DNA from: Dyadobacter pollutisoli
GTDB lineage: Bacteria; Bacteroidota; Bacteroidia; Cytophagales; Spirosomataceae
DNA: 64,000 nt
Assembly: GCF_026625565.1 (NCBI RefSeq)
Contig: NZ_CP112998.1
Location: 2,234,501 to 2,298,500 of the forward strand
Direction of reading: 5' to 3'
Within the stretch, counting starts at the first letter, position 1; each line of letters begins with the position of its first letter. The position numbers were made by a program, and so were the translations under genes. The notes under the pieces are model-generated. The model was not told the DNA's origin, made no database searches, and worked only from the letters and a program-made list of their open reading frames with translations. This document shows, in pieces, positions 15,439 to 23,944 of this stretch.

Positions 15439-17712
15439 TCAAGCCAGATCAAAACGATCAAGATTCATCACTTTCGTCCACGCTGCAGCGAAATCTGTTA
15501 CGAATTTGCCTTCGGCATCGGCGCTTCCGTAAACTTCCGCAATTGCTCTCAGTTCCGAATTGGAACCGAATACAAGATCGGCGCGGGTAGCTGTCCATTT
15601 AGGCTGACCCGTCGCGCGGTCGCTTCCCAAATACAATGATCTGTCTTCGCCCATTGCTTTCCATGAAGTGCCCATGTCAAGCAGGTTGATAAAGAAATCA
15701 TTGGTAAGCTGGCCCGGACGTGATGTGAACACGCCGTTTTTGGACCCGTCGAAGTTGGTGCCTAATGCACGCATTCCGCCCACTAGCACCGTCAGTTCAG
15801 GCGCGGTTAATGTCAGCAACTGAGCCTTATCGATCAGTAATTCCTCGGTAGAAACAGAGAACCTTGTTCTGGAATAATTACGGAAACCATCCGCAGCAGG
15901 TTCGAGGTAGCCCACTGATTCAACATCAGTTTGCTCCTGCGAAGCGTCCATACGACCCGGAGTAAATGGTACCGTCACCGAATGTCCTGCATCGCTTGCT
16001 GCTTTTTCAATACCTGCGGAACCTGCGAGTACGATCAAATCCGCCAGCGAAACCTTTTTGCCGGTTGTTTGCGTACCATTGAACTCCTGCTGAATGCTTT
16101 CCAGCGTACCCAGCACTTTTTGCAGCTGCGCCGGATTGTTCACTTTCCAGTCTTTCTGAGGAGACAGGCGCACACGGGCACCATTGGCACCGCCACGTTT
16201 GTCCGAGCCACGGAAAGTAGAAGCAGAAGCCCAGGCGGTCGAGACAAGTTCGGATACGCTTAGTCCGGATGCCAGAATGTTGGCTTTCAATGCTGAAATG
16301 TCGCTGTCGTCAACCAATGCATGGTCAACCGCAGGAATTGGATCTTGCCAAAGCAATACCTCTTCCGGCACATCAGGGCCCAGGTAGCGGGCACGCGGGC
16401 CCATATCGCGGTGGGTTAGCTTAAACCAGGCACGTGCAAACGCGTCTGCAAAAGCGTCTGGGTTTTCGAGGAAATTCCTGGATATTTTTTCGTAAGCAGG
16501 GTCAAGTCTTAATGCGAGGTCAGTCGTCAGCATGGTTGGTGCATGCTTTTTCGAGCTGTCGTAAGCGTCGGGAATGATGCTGTCTGCATTTTTGGCTACC
16601 CACTGATGCGCGCCGCCAGGACTTTTGGTCAGTTCCCATTCGAATGCGAAAAGGTTTTCGAAGAAGTTATTGCTCCATCTGGTTGGCGTTTTTGTCCAGA
16701 TCACTTCCAGTCCGCTTGTGATGGTGTCAGCGCCGCTGCCCGAACCATAGCTATTGCTCCACCCGAAGCCCTGTGATTCCAAATCAGCCGCTTCCGGTTC
16801 TTTACCTACATGATCAGACGGAGCCGCACCGTGCGTTTTTCCAAAACTGTGGCCACCTGCGATGAGTGCAACAGTTTCTTCGTCATTCATAGCCATGCGG
16901 CCGAATGTTTCGCGGATATCCCTTGCAGCAGCAATTGGGTCCGGATTACCGTCAGGCCCTTCCGGGTTCACGTATATTAAGCCCATATGTGCAGCACCAA
17001 GAGGGTTTTCCAGGTTACGTGTGTGGATGCCTCCGGCCGCGTCTTCATCTGATGATACTACACCATGCTCCGCAAGGCCCGGCGAGCCTTTGGCGTAACG
17101 ATGGTCATTACCCAGCCACGTGGTTTCAGAACCCCAGTATACATCCTCTTCCGGCTCCCAAACGTCTGCCCGTCCGCCGGCAAAACCAAAAGTTTTGAAG
17201 CCCATAGATTCCAGCGCAATGTTGCCGGTGAGGATCATTAAGTCCGCCCAGGAAAGGCTACGGCCGTACTTTTGCTTGATTGGCCACAACAATCTGCGTG
17301 CTTTATCCAGACTGACATTATCAGGCCAGCTGTTCAATGGAGCGAAACGCTGCTGTCCGGCACCTGCGCCGCCGCGTCCGTCACCTACACGGTATGTGCC
17401 TGCACTATGCCAGGCCATGCGTATGAACAGGGGACCATAATGCCCGAAATCGGCTGGCCACCAGTCTTGCGAATCAGTCATGAGCGCGTGCAGGTCTTGT
17501 TTTACCGCTTCCAGGTCGAGGCTTTTGAACGCTTCGGCATAGTCAAAATTGTCGCCCATCGGGTTTGATAGTGACGAATGCTGGCGCAGAATGTTCAGTT
17601 TCAACTGATTTGGCCACCAGTCGCGGTTTCTGGTTCCGCCGCCGCCCACATTGTGGTCCATTGTTCCATTGTGGAACGGGCATTTACTGATGTCGTTTGA
17701 GTCTTTTTCCAT
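15439..17712 (-). CDS. katG: Catalase-peroxidase KatG
   Basis: A 757-residue bifunctional haem enzyme that removes hydrogen peroxide by catalase and peroxidase activity. The N-terminal active domain shows the distal motif RMAWHSAGTYRVGDGRGGAG (Arg, Trp, His). The proximal haem ligand lies in IAGGHSFGKTHGA. The Met-Tyr-Trp adduct residues can be placed in MAWHSAG (Trp), MGLIYVNPEGP (Tyr) and FGRMAMND (Met). The C-terminal haem-free repeat has STAWASASTFRGSDKRGGAN and TVLVGGMRALGTN. Length is normal and there is no signal peptide, so it is cytoplasmic. It is a single gene ending at a strong shared terminator. A partly OxyR-like site lies about 100 bp upstream. Confidence 0.97.
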   Translation of the reverse strand: MEKDSNDISKCPFHNGTMDHNVGGGGTRNRDWWPNQLKLNILRQHSSLSNPMGDNFDYAEAFKSLDLEAVKQDLHALMTDSQDWWPADFGHYGPLFIRMAWHSAGTYRVGDGRGGAGAGQQRFAPLNSWPDNVSLDKARRLLWPIKQKYGRSLSWADLMILTGNIALESMGFKTFGFAGGRADVWEPEEDVYWGSETTWLGNDHRYAKGSPGLAEHGVVSSDEDAAGGIHTRNLENPLGAAHMGLIYVNPEGPDGNPDPIAAARDIRETFGRMAMNDEETVALIAGGHSFGKTHGAAPSDHVGKEPEAADLESQGFGWSNSYGSGSGADTITSGLEVIWTKTPTRWSNNFFENLFAFEWELTKSPGGAHQWVAKNADSIIPDAYDSSKKHAPTMLTTDLALRLDPAYEKISRNFLENPDAFADAFARAWFKLTHRDMGPRARYLGPDVPEEVLLWQDPIPAVDHALVDDSDISALKANILASGLSVSELVSTAWASASTFRGSDKRGGANGARVRLSPQKDWKVNNPAQLQKVLGTLESIQQEFNGTQTTGKKVSLADLIVLAGSAGIEKAASDAGHSVTVPFTPGRMDASQEQTDVESVGYLEPAADGFRNYSRTRFSVSTEELLIDKAQLLTLTAPELTVLVGGMRALGTNFDGSKNGVFTSRPGQLTNDFFINLLDMGTSWKAMGEDRSLYLGSDRATGQPKWTATRADLVFGSNSELRAIAEVYGSADAEGKFVTDFAAAWTKVMNLDRFDLA

Positions 17713-17810
17713 AGTTACGAGTTCATGATTAAACTAATATTCCCTGCATCTGGTACTTGTACAGGGCAGCAAGTTATAGTTTTGGAAATTATAATCACAA
17801 TCGATTAATT

Positions 17811-17846
17811 CTATGTTTGGATAGTTAAAATCTATTAAGGCCTAGT
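17811..17846 (-). promoter_or_regulatory. Partial OxyR-like site upstream of katG
   Basis: ATAG-N7-CTAT is seen at 17821-17835, preceded by CTAT at 17811 (spacing 6 instead of 7) and followed by TAGT after 7 bases. The canonical OxyR site has four ATAG/CTAT quarter-sites at 7-bp gaps, so two or three match. It is about 100 bp upstream of katG and 180 bp before the divergent SDR gene. The rest of the 312-bp gap (17713-18024) shows no gene. No oxyR gene is in the window. Confidence 0.3.
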
Positions 17847-18024
17847 TGTGGTTGTTAGTATACGTTGTCACTTCCAATCGCTATAAGACCTATTACTGAT
17901 ATTACGTCCCAACATAGGCGAGCCGTCAGCTGCAACCCTCAATTCGACTACGAAAACCCGCGATTAGGCTACAACCAGCGAATGGCGACAGTAGACCTTT
18001 GTTGTACTCAAATTAAAAAATAAA

Positions 18025-18909
18025 ATGATGTTACAACAAAATGAAAATTCAAATGCCGTGGCTGAAACAGGTTCTGCCAAGGCTGATAAAGTTTGGTTTA
18101 TTACGGGGGCTTCCCGTGGTTTCGGCCGCGTTTGGGCCGATGCAGCACTTCAACGTGGCGATAAAGTTGCGGCCACAGCGCGTTCGCTGGCAAGCATTGC
18201 CGATCTGAAGGAAAAATACGGCGCCAATGTGCTCACTTTGGAGCTGGATGTTACCAACAGCGAACAGGTGAAATCGGCCGTGGCGGAAGCGCATGCTTAT
18301 TTTGGAAGACTTGATATCGTGCTCAACAATGCGGGGTACTCGCTGGTGGGCACGATCGAGGAAGCGAGTGCGGACGATGTGCGGGCAATGTATGAGACAA
18401 ATATTTTTGGGCCGCTTGCGGTTATCCAGGCCGCGCTGCCATTGCTGCGGGAGCAGGGCTTTGGGCACATTTTGGGTACATCCAGTAACCTGGGGCATGT
18501 AGTGCTTCCGGTAATCGGCTACTATTGCTCCTCCAAATGGGCGTTCGAGGCTATTCACGAAAGCCTGGCTTCGGAAATCAAGGCTTTTGGCATCAAGGTA
18601 ACAATCATTGAACCGGGCGCTTATGCTACCGAGTTTGGTAGTCAGCAGTCTTTGAAGTTCGCTCAGGGAATGGACATTTACGGAGATTTTAAATCGCAGT
18701 TTTTCAGTAATTTAAGTCATCTGGAAAGAGGTGATCCTGATGCAACGCCAGCGGCTTTGTTCAAAATGGTAGACTCGGAAAACCCGCCGTTAAGGTTCTT
18801 TCTGGGCAGCCATAATTTACCCTGGGTACGCAAAGACTACAATGAAAGGCTGGCGACCTGGGAAGAGTGGGAGGAAGTTTCCAACTCGGCGCAAATCCTG
18901 ATCAAGTAA
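18025..18909 (+). CDS. SDR-family oxidoreductase
   Basis: A 294-residue classical short-chain dehydrogenase. The nucleotide-binding motif TGASRGFGR follows the first strand VWFITG, the structural NNAG motif is in LDIVLNNAGYSL, and the catalytic YxxxK is in GYYCSSKWAFEAI with the upstream SSN. TARSL after strand 2 suggests NADP preference. The pattern NIFGPLAVIQAALPLLREQG with GFGHILGTSS and the C-terminal length match the SDR group often annotated as short-chain reductases next to AraC regulators. The substrate is unknown. An AraC-family gene follows 120 bp downstream on the same strand. Confidence 0.88.
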   Translation: MMLQQNENSNAVAETGSAKADKVWFITGASRGFGRVWADAALQRGDKVAATARSLASIADLKEKYGANVLTLELDVTNSEQVKSAVAEAHAYFGRLDIVLNNAGYSLVGTIEEASADDVRAMYETNIFGPLAVIQAALPLLREQGFGHILGTSSNLGHVVLPVIGYYCSSKWAFEAIHESLASEIKAFGIKVTIIEPGAYATEFGSQQSLKFAQGMDIYGDFKSQFFSNLSHLERGDPDATPAALFKMVDSENPPLRFFLGSHNLPWVRKDYNERLATWEEWEEVSNSAQILIK

Positions 18910-19029
18910 AAAGGAACGTTCTGATGGCGTGGAGGGTTTGCTGATTACTCAAAGTCAGGCAAACCCTCGACGAAATGAAGACTTTACGCTTACCCAGAAT
19001 ACCAACGCGACAATTCCAGGTTAATCCAA

Positions 19030-19959
19030 ATGAAAAACGACGAAAGTACCCCATACAAATTCGATTCTTTGTCCGAGATGCATCGGGAATTTGGCTTGCA
19101 AAAGCCGCTGCATCCGCTGATCAGCCTGATCGATAATACCAAAACGCCGGTTGAGTTGAGGAAGCTGCGACATTCACATGTTCTGACTTTTTATAAAATA
19201 GCATTGAAAGGAAAGCTCAGCGGAAAATTGCGATACGGCCAGGACTATTATGATTTTGATGAAGGCGGACTTTTGTTCGCCGCCCCCGGGCAGATCATTG
19301 GCAATCAACATGATGACATTAACCTCACGGGAGAATGTTCCGTATTTACATTGCTGATACACCCGGATTTTTTGCTACATTATCCTTTGGCGAAAAAGAT
19401 AAGGCAATACGGCTTCTTTTCGTATTCGGCCAATGAAGCATTGCATTTGTCTGATCAGGAAAAGGCTGTTATCCTGTCCATTTTTGACTTTATGAATGGC
19501 GAATTGCGCAGCAGGATCGATGAATTCAGCCAGGATGTGATGATTTCGCAAATTGAGTTATTGCTGAATTATGCTAATCGTTTTTACAAACGTCAATTCA
19601 TAACCCGCAAAGGTTCGGCCAATAATTTGTTACAAAAGCTGGAAGAGGTTTTAGACGAATATTTCGGTCAGGAAAAGTCTGTTGAGCAGGGTGTCCCGAC
19701 GGTCCAGTTCCTTTCGGACAATCTGAATATATCACCTAGTTATTTAAGTGATATGCTCCGTTCACTGACCGGCCAAAGCGCTCAGCAACACATTCACGAG
19801 AGACTTATTGAAAAAGCTAAGGAAAAATTATCGACTACGAACCTTACCGTGAGCGAGGTTGCTTACGAACTGGGATTTGAGCACCCACAGTCGTTCAGCA
19901 AATTGTTCAAGACAAAAACCAGCTTGTCGCCATTGGAGTTCAGGCGGTCATTTAATTAG
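19030..19959 (+). CDS. AraC-family transcriptional regulator
   Basis: A 309-residue regulator. The N-terminal about 200 residues form a cupin-like ligand domain (LRHSHVLTFYKIALKGKLSG, then YDFDEGGLLFAAPGQ). The C-terminal 100 residues contain two helix-turn-helix motifs: VQFLSDNLNISPSYLSDMLR and VSEVAYELGFEHPQSFSKLF, ending in the standard SPLEFRRS. It probably controls the SDR gene just upstream on the same strand (inference from position). No operator like that of the 30-35 kb AraC cluster is seen here. Confidence 0.9.
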   Translation: MKNDESTPYKFDSLSEMHREFGLQKPLHPLISLIDNTKTPVELRKLRHSHVLTFYKIALKGKLSGKLRYGQDYYDFDEGGLLFAAPGQIIGNQHDDINLTGECSVFTLLIHPDFLLHYPLAKKIRQYGFFSYSANEALHLSDQEKAVILSIFDFMNGELRSRIDEFSQDVMISQIELLLNYANRFYKRQFITRKGSANNLLQKLEEVLDEYFGQEKSVEQGVPTVQFLSDNLNISPSYLSDMLRSLTGQSAQQHIHERLIEKAKEKLSTTNLTVSEVAYELGFEHPQSFSKLFKTKTSLSPLEFRRSFN

Positions 19960-20162
19960 AATCTGAGGTACCCAGTGCAGTTATTTGAATAGTTGGATAT
20001 TTTTGATTTATATTTATAATTTTTTGAGAAAGTATTAGTGCCTCTTTTTTCATATTTTTCTGTTTTCATAAATTTGGAGCCATAATTTCAACTCTAAACT
20101 CATTAATAAAAGGGTTGCCATTTTTTAATAAATTAAACTTAAGAACTTTCGTTTATTAGATC

Positions 20163-21023
20163 ATGTCATTTTTTTATCAAATTACCAAAAAGTCCGGTCT
20201 ACGCGGACACGGTTTGTTTGTGCTTTGTTTATCTGGCCTGGTAGCTGCATCAAATTCAACCGCTCAAATTCCAAACAAGTCCAGGGACAAATCCTCTTTA
20301 AAATCAAATCTCATTAATGTAGAAGCTGTTGCAAATGAGACTTTTAGGTATAATACGACGCTGCACAATGGGACTGCCCAGTCACAAATTTATCAACTGA
20401 ATGCTCAGGTACCTACCGGATGGTCGGTTGCTTTCAAGACATTGGGCAGCCAGGTAACATCTGTCAATGTGGAACCCGGAAGTTCCCTCGAGGTTTCAAT
20501 AGAATTGAACGCACGCCCGGATACCAAACCCACAAAATACAATATACCTGTAACGGCTGTATCCCTGGACGATAGCCTGAAACTCACATTGGAAGCGGTG
20601 TTAAAAGGTGCCTACGGGCTTGAACTGTCCACTCCGACCGGGCGACTGAGTGATGAAGTTACCGAAGGGAGTACAAAGGAGATCCACCTGGTAGTAAAAA
20701 ATACAGCCACATTGCCACTGGAAAATATAGAACTTGCCGCACAAGCGCCACAGAGTTGGGACGTCACTTTTGAACCCTCAAAAATCAATTTACTTGACCC
20801 TAACAAGACCGTTGATGTGACGGCAATCGTAAAAGTGCCTGACAAAACGGTTGCAGGTGATTACGTCACCACTTTCACAAGTAAAAATACCAATTCGACT
20901 GCGAATTCAACATTCAGAATGACTGTGAAGACTTCCATGCTTTCGGGCTGGATCGGCATTTTGGTGATTGCATTGGCAGTGGGTCTTGTATATTATTTAG
21001 TTCGTAAATACGGAAGACGGTAA
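20163..21023 (+). CDS. Exported NEW3-domain protein with C-terminal anchor
   Basis: A 286-residue protein with an N-terminal signal (to about residue 36, ending STAQ). Two immunoglobulin-like NEW3-type beta domains follow (about 50-145 and 150-250). Each has the typical closing PTGWSVAFKTLGSQVTSVNV or PQSWDVTFEPSKINLLDPNK pattern. A C-terminal hydrophobic helix (about 260-280, GWIGILVIALAVGLVYYLV) and a basic tail anchor it in the inner membrane, leaving the beta domains in the periplasm. It is 5 bp before an ABC ATPase gene and is the first gene of a three-gene operon. Similar NEW3-ABC-permease sets occur in other Bacteroidota. Its function there is unknown to me. Confidence 0.82.
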   Translation: MSFFYQITKKSGLRGHGLFVLCLSGLVAASNSTAQIPNKSRDKSSLKSNLINVEAVANETFRYNTTLHNGTAQSQIYQLNAQVPTGWSVAFKTLGSQVTSVNVEPGSSLEVSIELNARPDTKPTKYNIPVTAVSLDDSLKLTLEAVLKGAYGLELSTPTGRLSDEVTEGSTKEIHLVVKNTATLPLENIELAAQAPQSWDVTFEPSKINLLDPNKTVDVTAIVKVPDKTVAGDYVTTFTSKNTNSTANSTFRMTVKTSMLSGWIGILVIALAVGLVYYLVRKYGRR

Positions 21024-21028
21024 GTTGT

Positions 21029-22006
21029 ATGGACAATCCTATCATTGAATTGAGGGGTTTGACCAAGTCTTATGGTTCTTTTAAAGCCGTCGATGACCTC
21101 AATCTGACTATTAACAAAGGTGAAATATTTGGTCTGCTGGGACCTAACGGCGCTGGCAAAACGACAACGATCCTGATGATGCTTGGGCTTACAGATCCAA
21201 CCGCAGGCATTGCCACTGTTTGCGGCCATAATGCTACTACGGAGCCTCTTGCCGTCAAAAGGAAAGTGGGCTATATGCCCGACAGCGTTGGTTTTTATGA
21301 TAATATGACTGCCCTCGAGAATCTGGTTTATATTGGAAGACTCAATGGCATCCCCGAAAGCGAAGTACACATGCGTGCTCTTGAGGTACTCGATGTGATA
21401 GGGCTCGGGGCGGCGGCCGATAAAAAGACCTCAACCTTTTCAAGGGGGATGAAACAACGGCTCGGCCTGGCAGACGTGCTCATCAAAAAGCCCGAAGTGA
21501 TTATCCTGGACGAACCAACTTTGGGAATTGATCCCAGCGGAGTAAGAGAGTTCCTGACCATGATCCACCTGCTAAGTAAGCGTGAAGGTCTTACCGTTTT
21601 GCTTTCGTCACATCATTTACACCAGGTACAGCAGGTGTGTGACCGCGTGGGGATATTTGTGAAGGGTAAAATGCTTGCCGAAGGTAACATCGATACCCTA
21701 TCCCGCAACGTATTTGGAGGTGAAGCCTACATTGTGAACATTACATTAAAAAACGAACTCACTTCCCAACCGGAATATCTGGGTGAGCTTGAACAGTGGC
21801 AGGATGTACAAAGGGTCACTCTTTCCGGTCATGTACTGGAGGTCTCGTGCGATAAAGATGTTACGCCTGACATTGTCCGGTTCGCAGTGAATAAAGGTCT
21901 GGACATTATGGGTGTCCGGAAAAAGGAACATGGCCTGGATGATATTTATGAAAAATATTTCGAAAACGACTCAAAAGTGAAGAATAGAAATGAAAAGTCC
22001 GTTTGA
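21029..22006 (+). CDS. ABC transporter ATP-binding subunit (ABC-2 type)
   Basis: A 325-residue ATPase. Walker A is GLLGPNGAGKTTTILMMLGL, the Q-loop region is KVGYMPDSVGFYDNMTALEN, the signature is FSRGMKQRLGLAD, Walker B is PEVIILDEPTLGIDPSG, and the switch His is in VLLSSHHLHQV. A C-terminal extension of about 90 residues after the ATPase core is usual for CcmA/NosF-like subunits. It acts with the permease encoded next, whose start overlaps this gene by 17 bp. The transported substrate is not known. Confidence 0.95.
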   Translation: MDNPIIELRGLTKSYGSFKAVDDLNLTINKGEIFGLLGPNGAGKTTTILMMLGLTDPTAGIATVCGHNATTEPLAVKRKVGYMPDSVGFYDNMTALENLVYIGRLNGIPESEVHMRALEVLDVIGLGAAADKKTSTFSRGMKQRLGLADVLIKKPEVIILDEPTLGIDPSGVREFLTMIHLLSKREGLTVLLSSHHLHQVQQVCDRVGIFVKGKMLAEGNIDTLSRNVFGGEAYIVNITLKNELTSQPEYLGELEQWQDVQRVTLSGHVLEVSCDKDVTPDIVRFAVNKGLDIMGVRKKEHGLDDIYEKYFENDSKVKNRNEKSV

Positions 22007-22940
22007 AATACTAGTGGGCAAAGAAGTCGCAGATCACATCAGAAGCTGGCGTTTTGTTGTGCTGCTAATGCTTATCGGCCTCACTTTTTTTGGAGCGCTA
22101 TATGTCTCATTAAGCAACATAAGATCGGTCGTTTCCAATACGCAGGACCCGGACCGGTTCTTTTTGTACTTGAAACTCCTGACGGTTACTGACGGTACAC
22201 TGCCCCCTTTTCACGTATTCATGAGCTTTTTGGGGCCTCTGCTGGGAATAAGCTTAGGCTTTGACAGCATCAATTCCGAGCAGAATAACGGAACATTAAC
22301 ACGGTTAATGGCCCAGCCAATTTACAGGGACAATTTACTGCTATCAAAATTTGCGAGTGCCATGATGATTGTGAGCTGCCTGTTTGTGTCACTGGCCCTG
22401 CTGATGATCGGCTCGGGCCTCATGATAACAGGCGTCGGGATCGAACCGGAAGAAGTGCTGCGTATTTTTAGCTTTATTTTTTTGAATGTCATTCACGTTG
22501 GCTTTTGGCTTAGCTTATCCATTTTGTTTTCAATTAAATTCAAACAAGCGGCTACCTCGGCACTGATGGCCATTGGGACATGGTTATTTTTTACTGTTTT
22601 TTACAAGATTGCGGTCAGCCTGGCAATGAAGGCTTTGCTGCCTGATCCTGGCACGCTTTCACCTCACGCAGTATTCAGTTACAATGAAATCATCTTGAAT
22701 GTACTGCGGCTGGAACCCAGCCAGCTTTACATAGATGCTACTACGACATTGTTGTTGCCATCGGTTCGCAGTTTAGGGCCTTTGACGATGGAGCAAATGG
22801 CTGCGGCAATTCCTTCCCCACTACCTTATCGAGAGAGTCTCATGATCGTATGGCCACAGGTAACCGGGCTGCTTGCCGCCACTGTACTATGCTTTGCCCT
22901 TTCATACTATCTTTTCATGCGCAGGGAAATCAGAGGATAA
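21990..22940 (+). CDS. ABC-2 type transporter permease (NosY-like)
   Basis: A 316-residue membrane protein with six hydrophobic helices. It starts with the short cytoplasmic lead FEILVGKEVADHIRSWRFVV typical of ABC-2/NosY permeases. A periplasmic loop of about 45 residues follows helix 1, then FDSINSEQNNGTLTRLMAQP, the conserved ABC-2 cytoplasmic motif, and further helices to the end (YLFMRREIRG). With the ATPase before it and the NEW3 protein at the head of the operon it forms an exporter-like complex. NosY-like permeases are found in copper/nitrous oxide and gliding contexts, but neither is supported by the neighbours here. Confidence 0.9.
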   Translation: MKSPFEILVGKEVADHIRSWRFVVLLMLIGLTFFGALYVSLSNIRSVVSNTQDPDRFFLYLKLLTVTDGTLPPFHVFMSFLGPLLGISLGFDSINSEQNNGTLTRLMAQPIYRDNLLLSKFASAMMIVSCLFVSLALLMIGSGLMITGVGIEPEEVLRIFSFIFLNVIHVGFWLSLSILFSIKFKQAATSALMAIGTWLFFTVFYKIAVSLAMKALLPDPGTLSPHAVFSYNEIILNVLRLEPSQLYIDATTTLLLPSVRSLGPLTMEQMAAAIPSPLPYRESLMIVWPQVTGLLAATVLCFALSYYLFMRREIRG

Positions 22941-23185
22941 TGGAACACACACCCATCTATTTTAGCTGTCTTACGTTTATTGCCGGTGGATAAGCGGGAA
23001 CGTCGCTTCTATCTGTCGCACATCAATTATTAATTGTGCACCGGCTCATTAAAACACAGTTCATTATCACATTGTTTATAAAAGTATACTGATCTCCGTT
23101 ATAGGCGGGTTTTGTTCGGTGGAACGCCTTTGCAGCCCCACCTCCTAAATTCGTGATGGAAAGGGCTGAAATTAAGATTCAGGGA

Positions 23186-23214
23186 ATGCGCCAACATTTC
23201 GGATGTTGGCGCAT
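23186..23214. terminator. Strong hairpin at the end of the VOC gene
   Basis: A perfect 12-bp stem (ATGCGCCAACAT and its complement) with a 5-base loop TTCGG, 3 bp past the VOC gene stop. There is no long T run. It can end the VOC transcript and also the ABC operon coming from the left. The rest of the 276-bp gap 22941-23216 shows no gene I can support. Confidence 0.6.
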
Positions 23215-23216
23215 AC

Positions 23217-23669
23217 TTACTTGTTATTGATTTCTTCTGCAAGACCAATAAGAAGTCCTTCGTTTCCCCGAATGTAACATAGCCGATACGTGTTCTCGTA
23301 ATCGACCACTTCGCCGACGAGCTGAGCACCGTGTTTGATTAGTCTGGATACCATTTCATCAATGTCTTCGACAGTGAACATCACGCGCAAATAACCTAGA
23401 GAGTTCACAGGCGCAGTCCGGTGATCAGATATGGTAGCAGGTTTGAGAAATTTCGAAAGTTCGAGTCGACTATGGCCATCGGGAGTAACCATCATAGCAA
23501 TTTCCACTCGTTGCGAACCAAGCCCCGTAACACGACCCGCCCATTCCCCTTCTATCGTCGCCCGCCCTTCGAGCTTTAATCCAATTTCTGAAAAGAACGC
23601 AATAGCATTATCGAGGGATTCTACAACGATGCTGACATTGTCCATTCTAAGTAATTTGTTGTCTCCCAT
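23217..23669 (-). CDS. VOC-superfamily (glyoxalase-like) protein
   Basis: A 150-residue protein of the vicinal-oxygen-chelate fold with two beta-alpha-beta3 modules. The opening MDNVSIVVESLDNAIAFFSE is the standard module 1 start, and LGYLRVMFTVEDIDEMVSRL opens module 2. The end YENTYRLCYIRGNEGLLIGL is the usual closing strand with the metal-ligand Glu region. The exact reaction (lyase, dioxygenase or resistance protein) cannot be told. It is a single gene with its own hairpin terminator. Confidence 0.85.
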   Translation of the reverse strand: MGDNKLLRMDNVSIVVESLDNAIAFFSEIGLKLEGRATIEGEWAGRVTGLGSQRVEIAMMVTPDGHSRLELSKFLKPATISDHRTAPVNSLGYLRVMFTVEDIDEMVSRLIKHGAQLVGEVVDYENTYRLCYIRGNEGLLIGLAEEINNK

Positions 23670-23770
23670 TGTATTACTCTTTATTTGGTTTTATTCAATT
23701 GCGTTCCGTCAATGCTTACCGATTATCAATTGTAGAGGAAATTGGCGGGAAGATATACTTAATAAACCCG

Positions 23771-23923
23771 CTATTTTTTGCAAAATTCAGAGGGGTAATG
23801 GGGCATATTGTTCCGAACGACTATTGAAATGTTAGTCTCATTCCCCGGGATAGCAGCAAGGATCCCTTTTGCATCATGAACTAGCTGCTGATACGTCTCT
23901 TTGGCTTTCTGAAAGGGCCACAT
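23771..23923 (-). CDS. Possible 50-residue protein downstream of the GH13 gene
   Basis: A short frame starts with an ATG at 23923, 21 bp after the GH13 stop, and ends with TAG at 23771. The translation starts MWPFQKAKETYQQLVHDAKG and has no homologue I recognise. A TAA directly precedes the ATG, so it is not a longer gene. The composition (helical start, mixed end) looks protein-like, but the length allows chance. It could be a small gene or a fragment of a lost one. The rest of 23670-23944 shows nothing else. Confidence 0.3.
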   Translation of the reverse strand: MWPFQKAKETYQQLVHDAKGILAAIPGNETNISIVVRNNMPHYPSEFCKK

Positions 23924-23944
23924 TTATGGTATGGCACACCCGGA

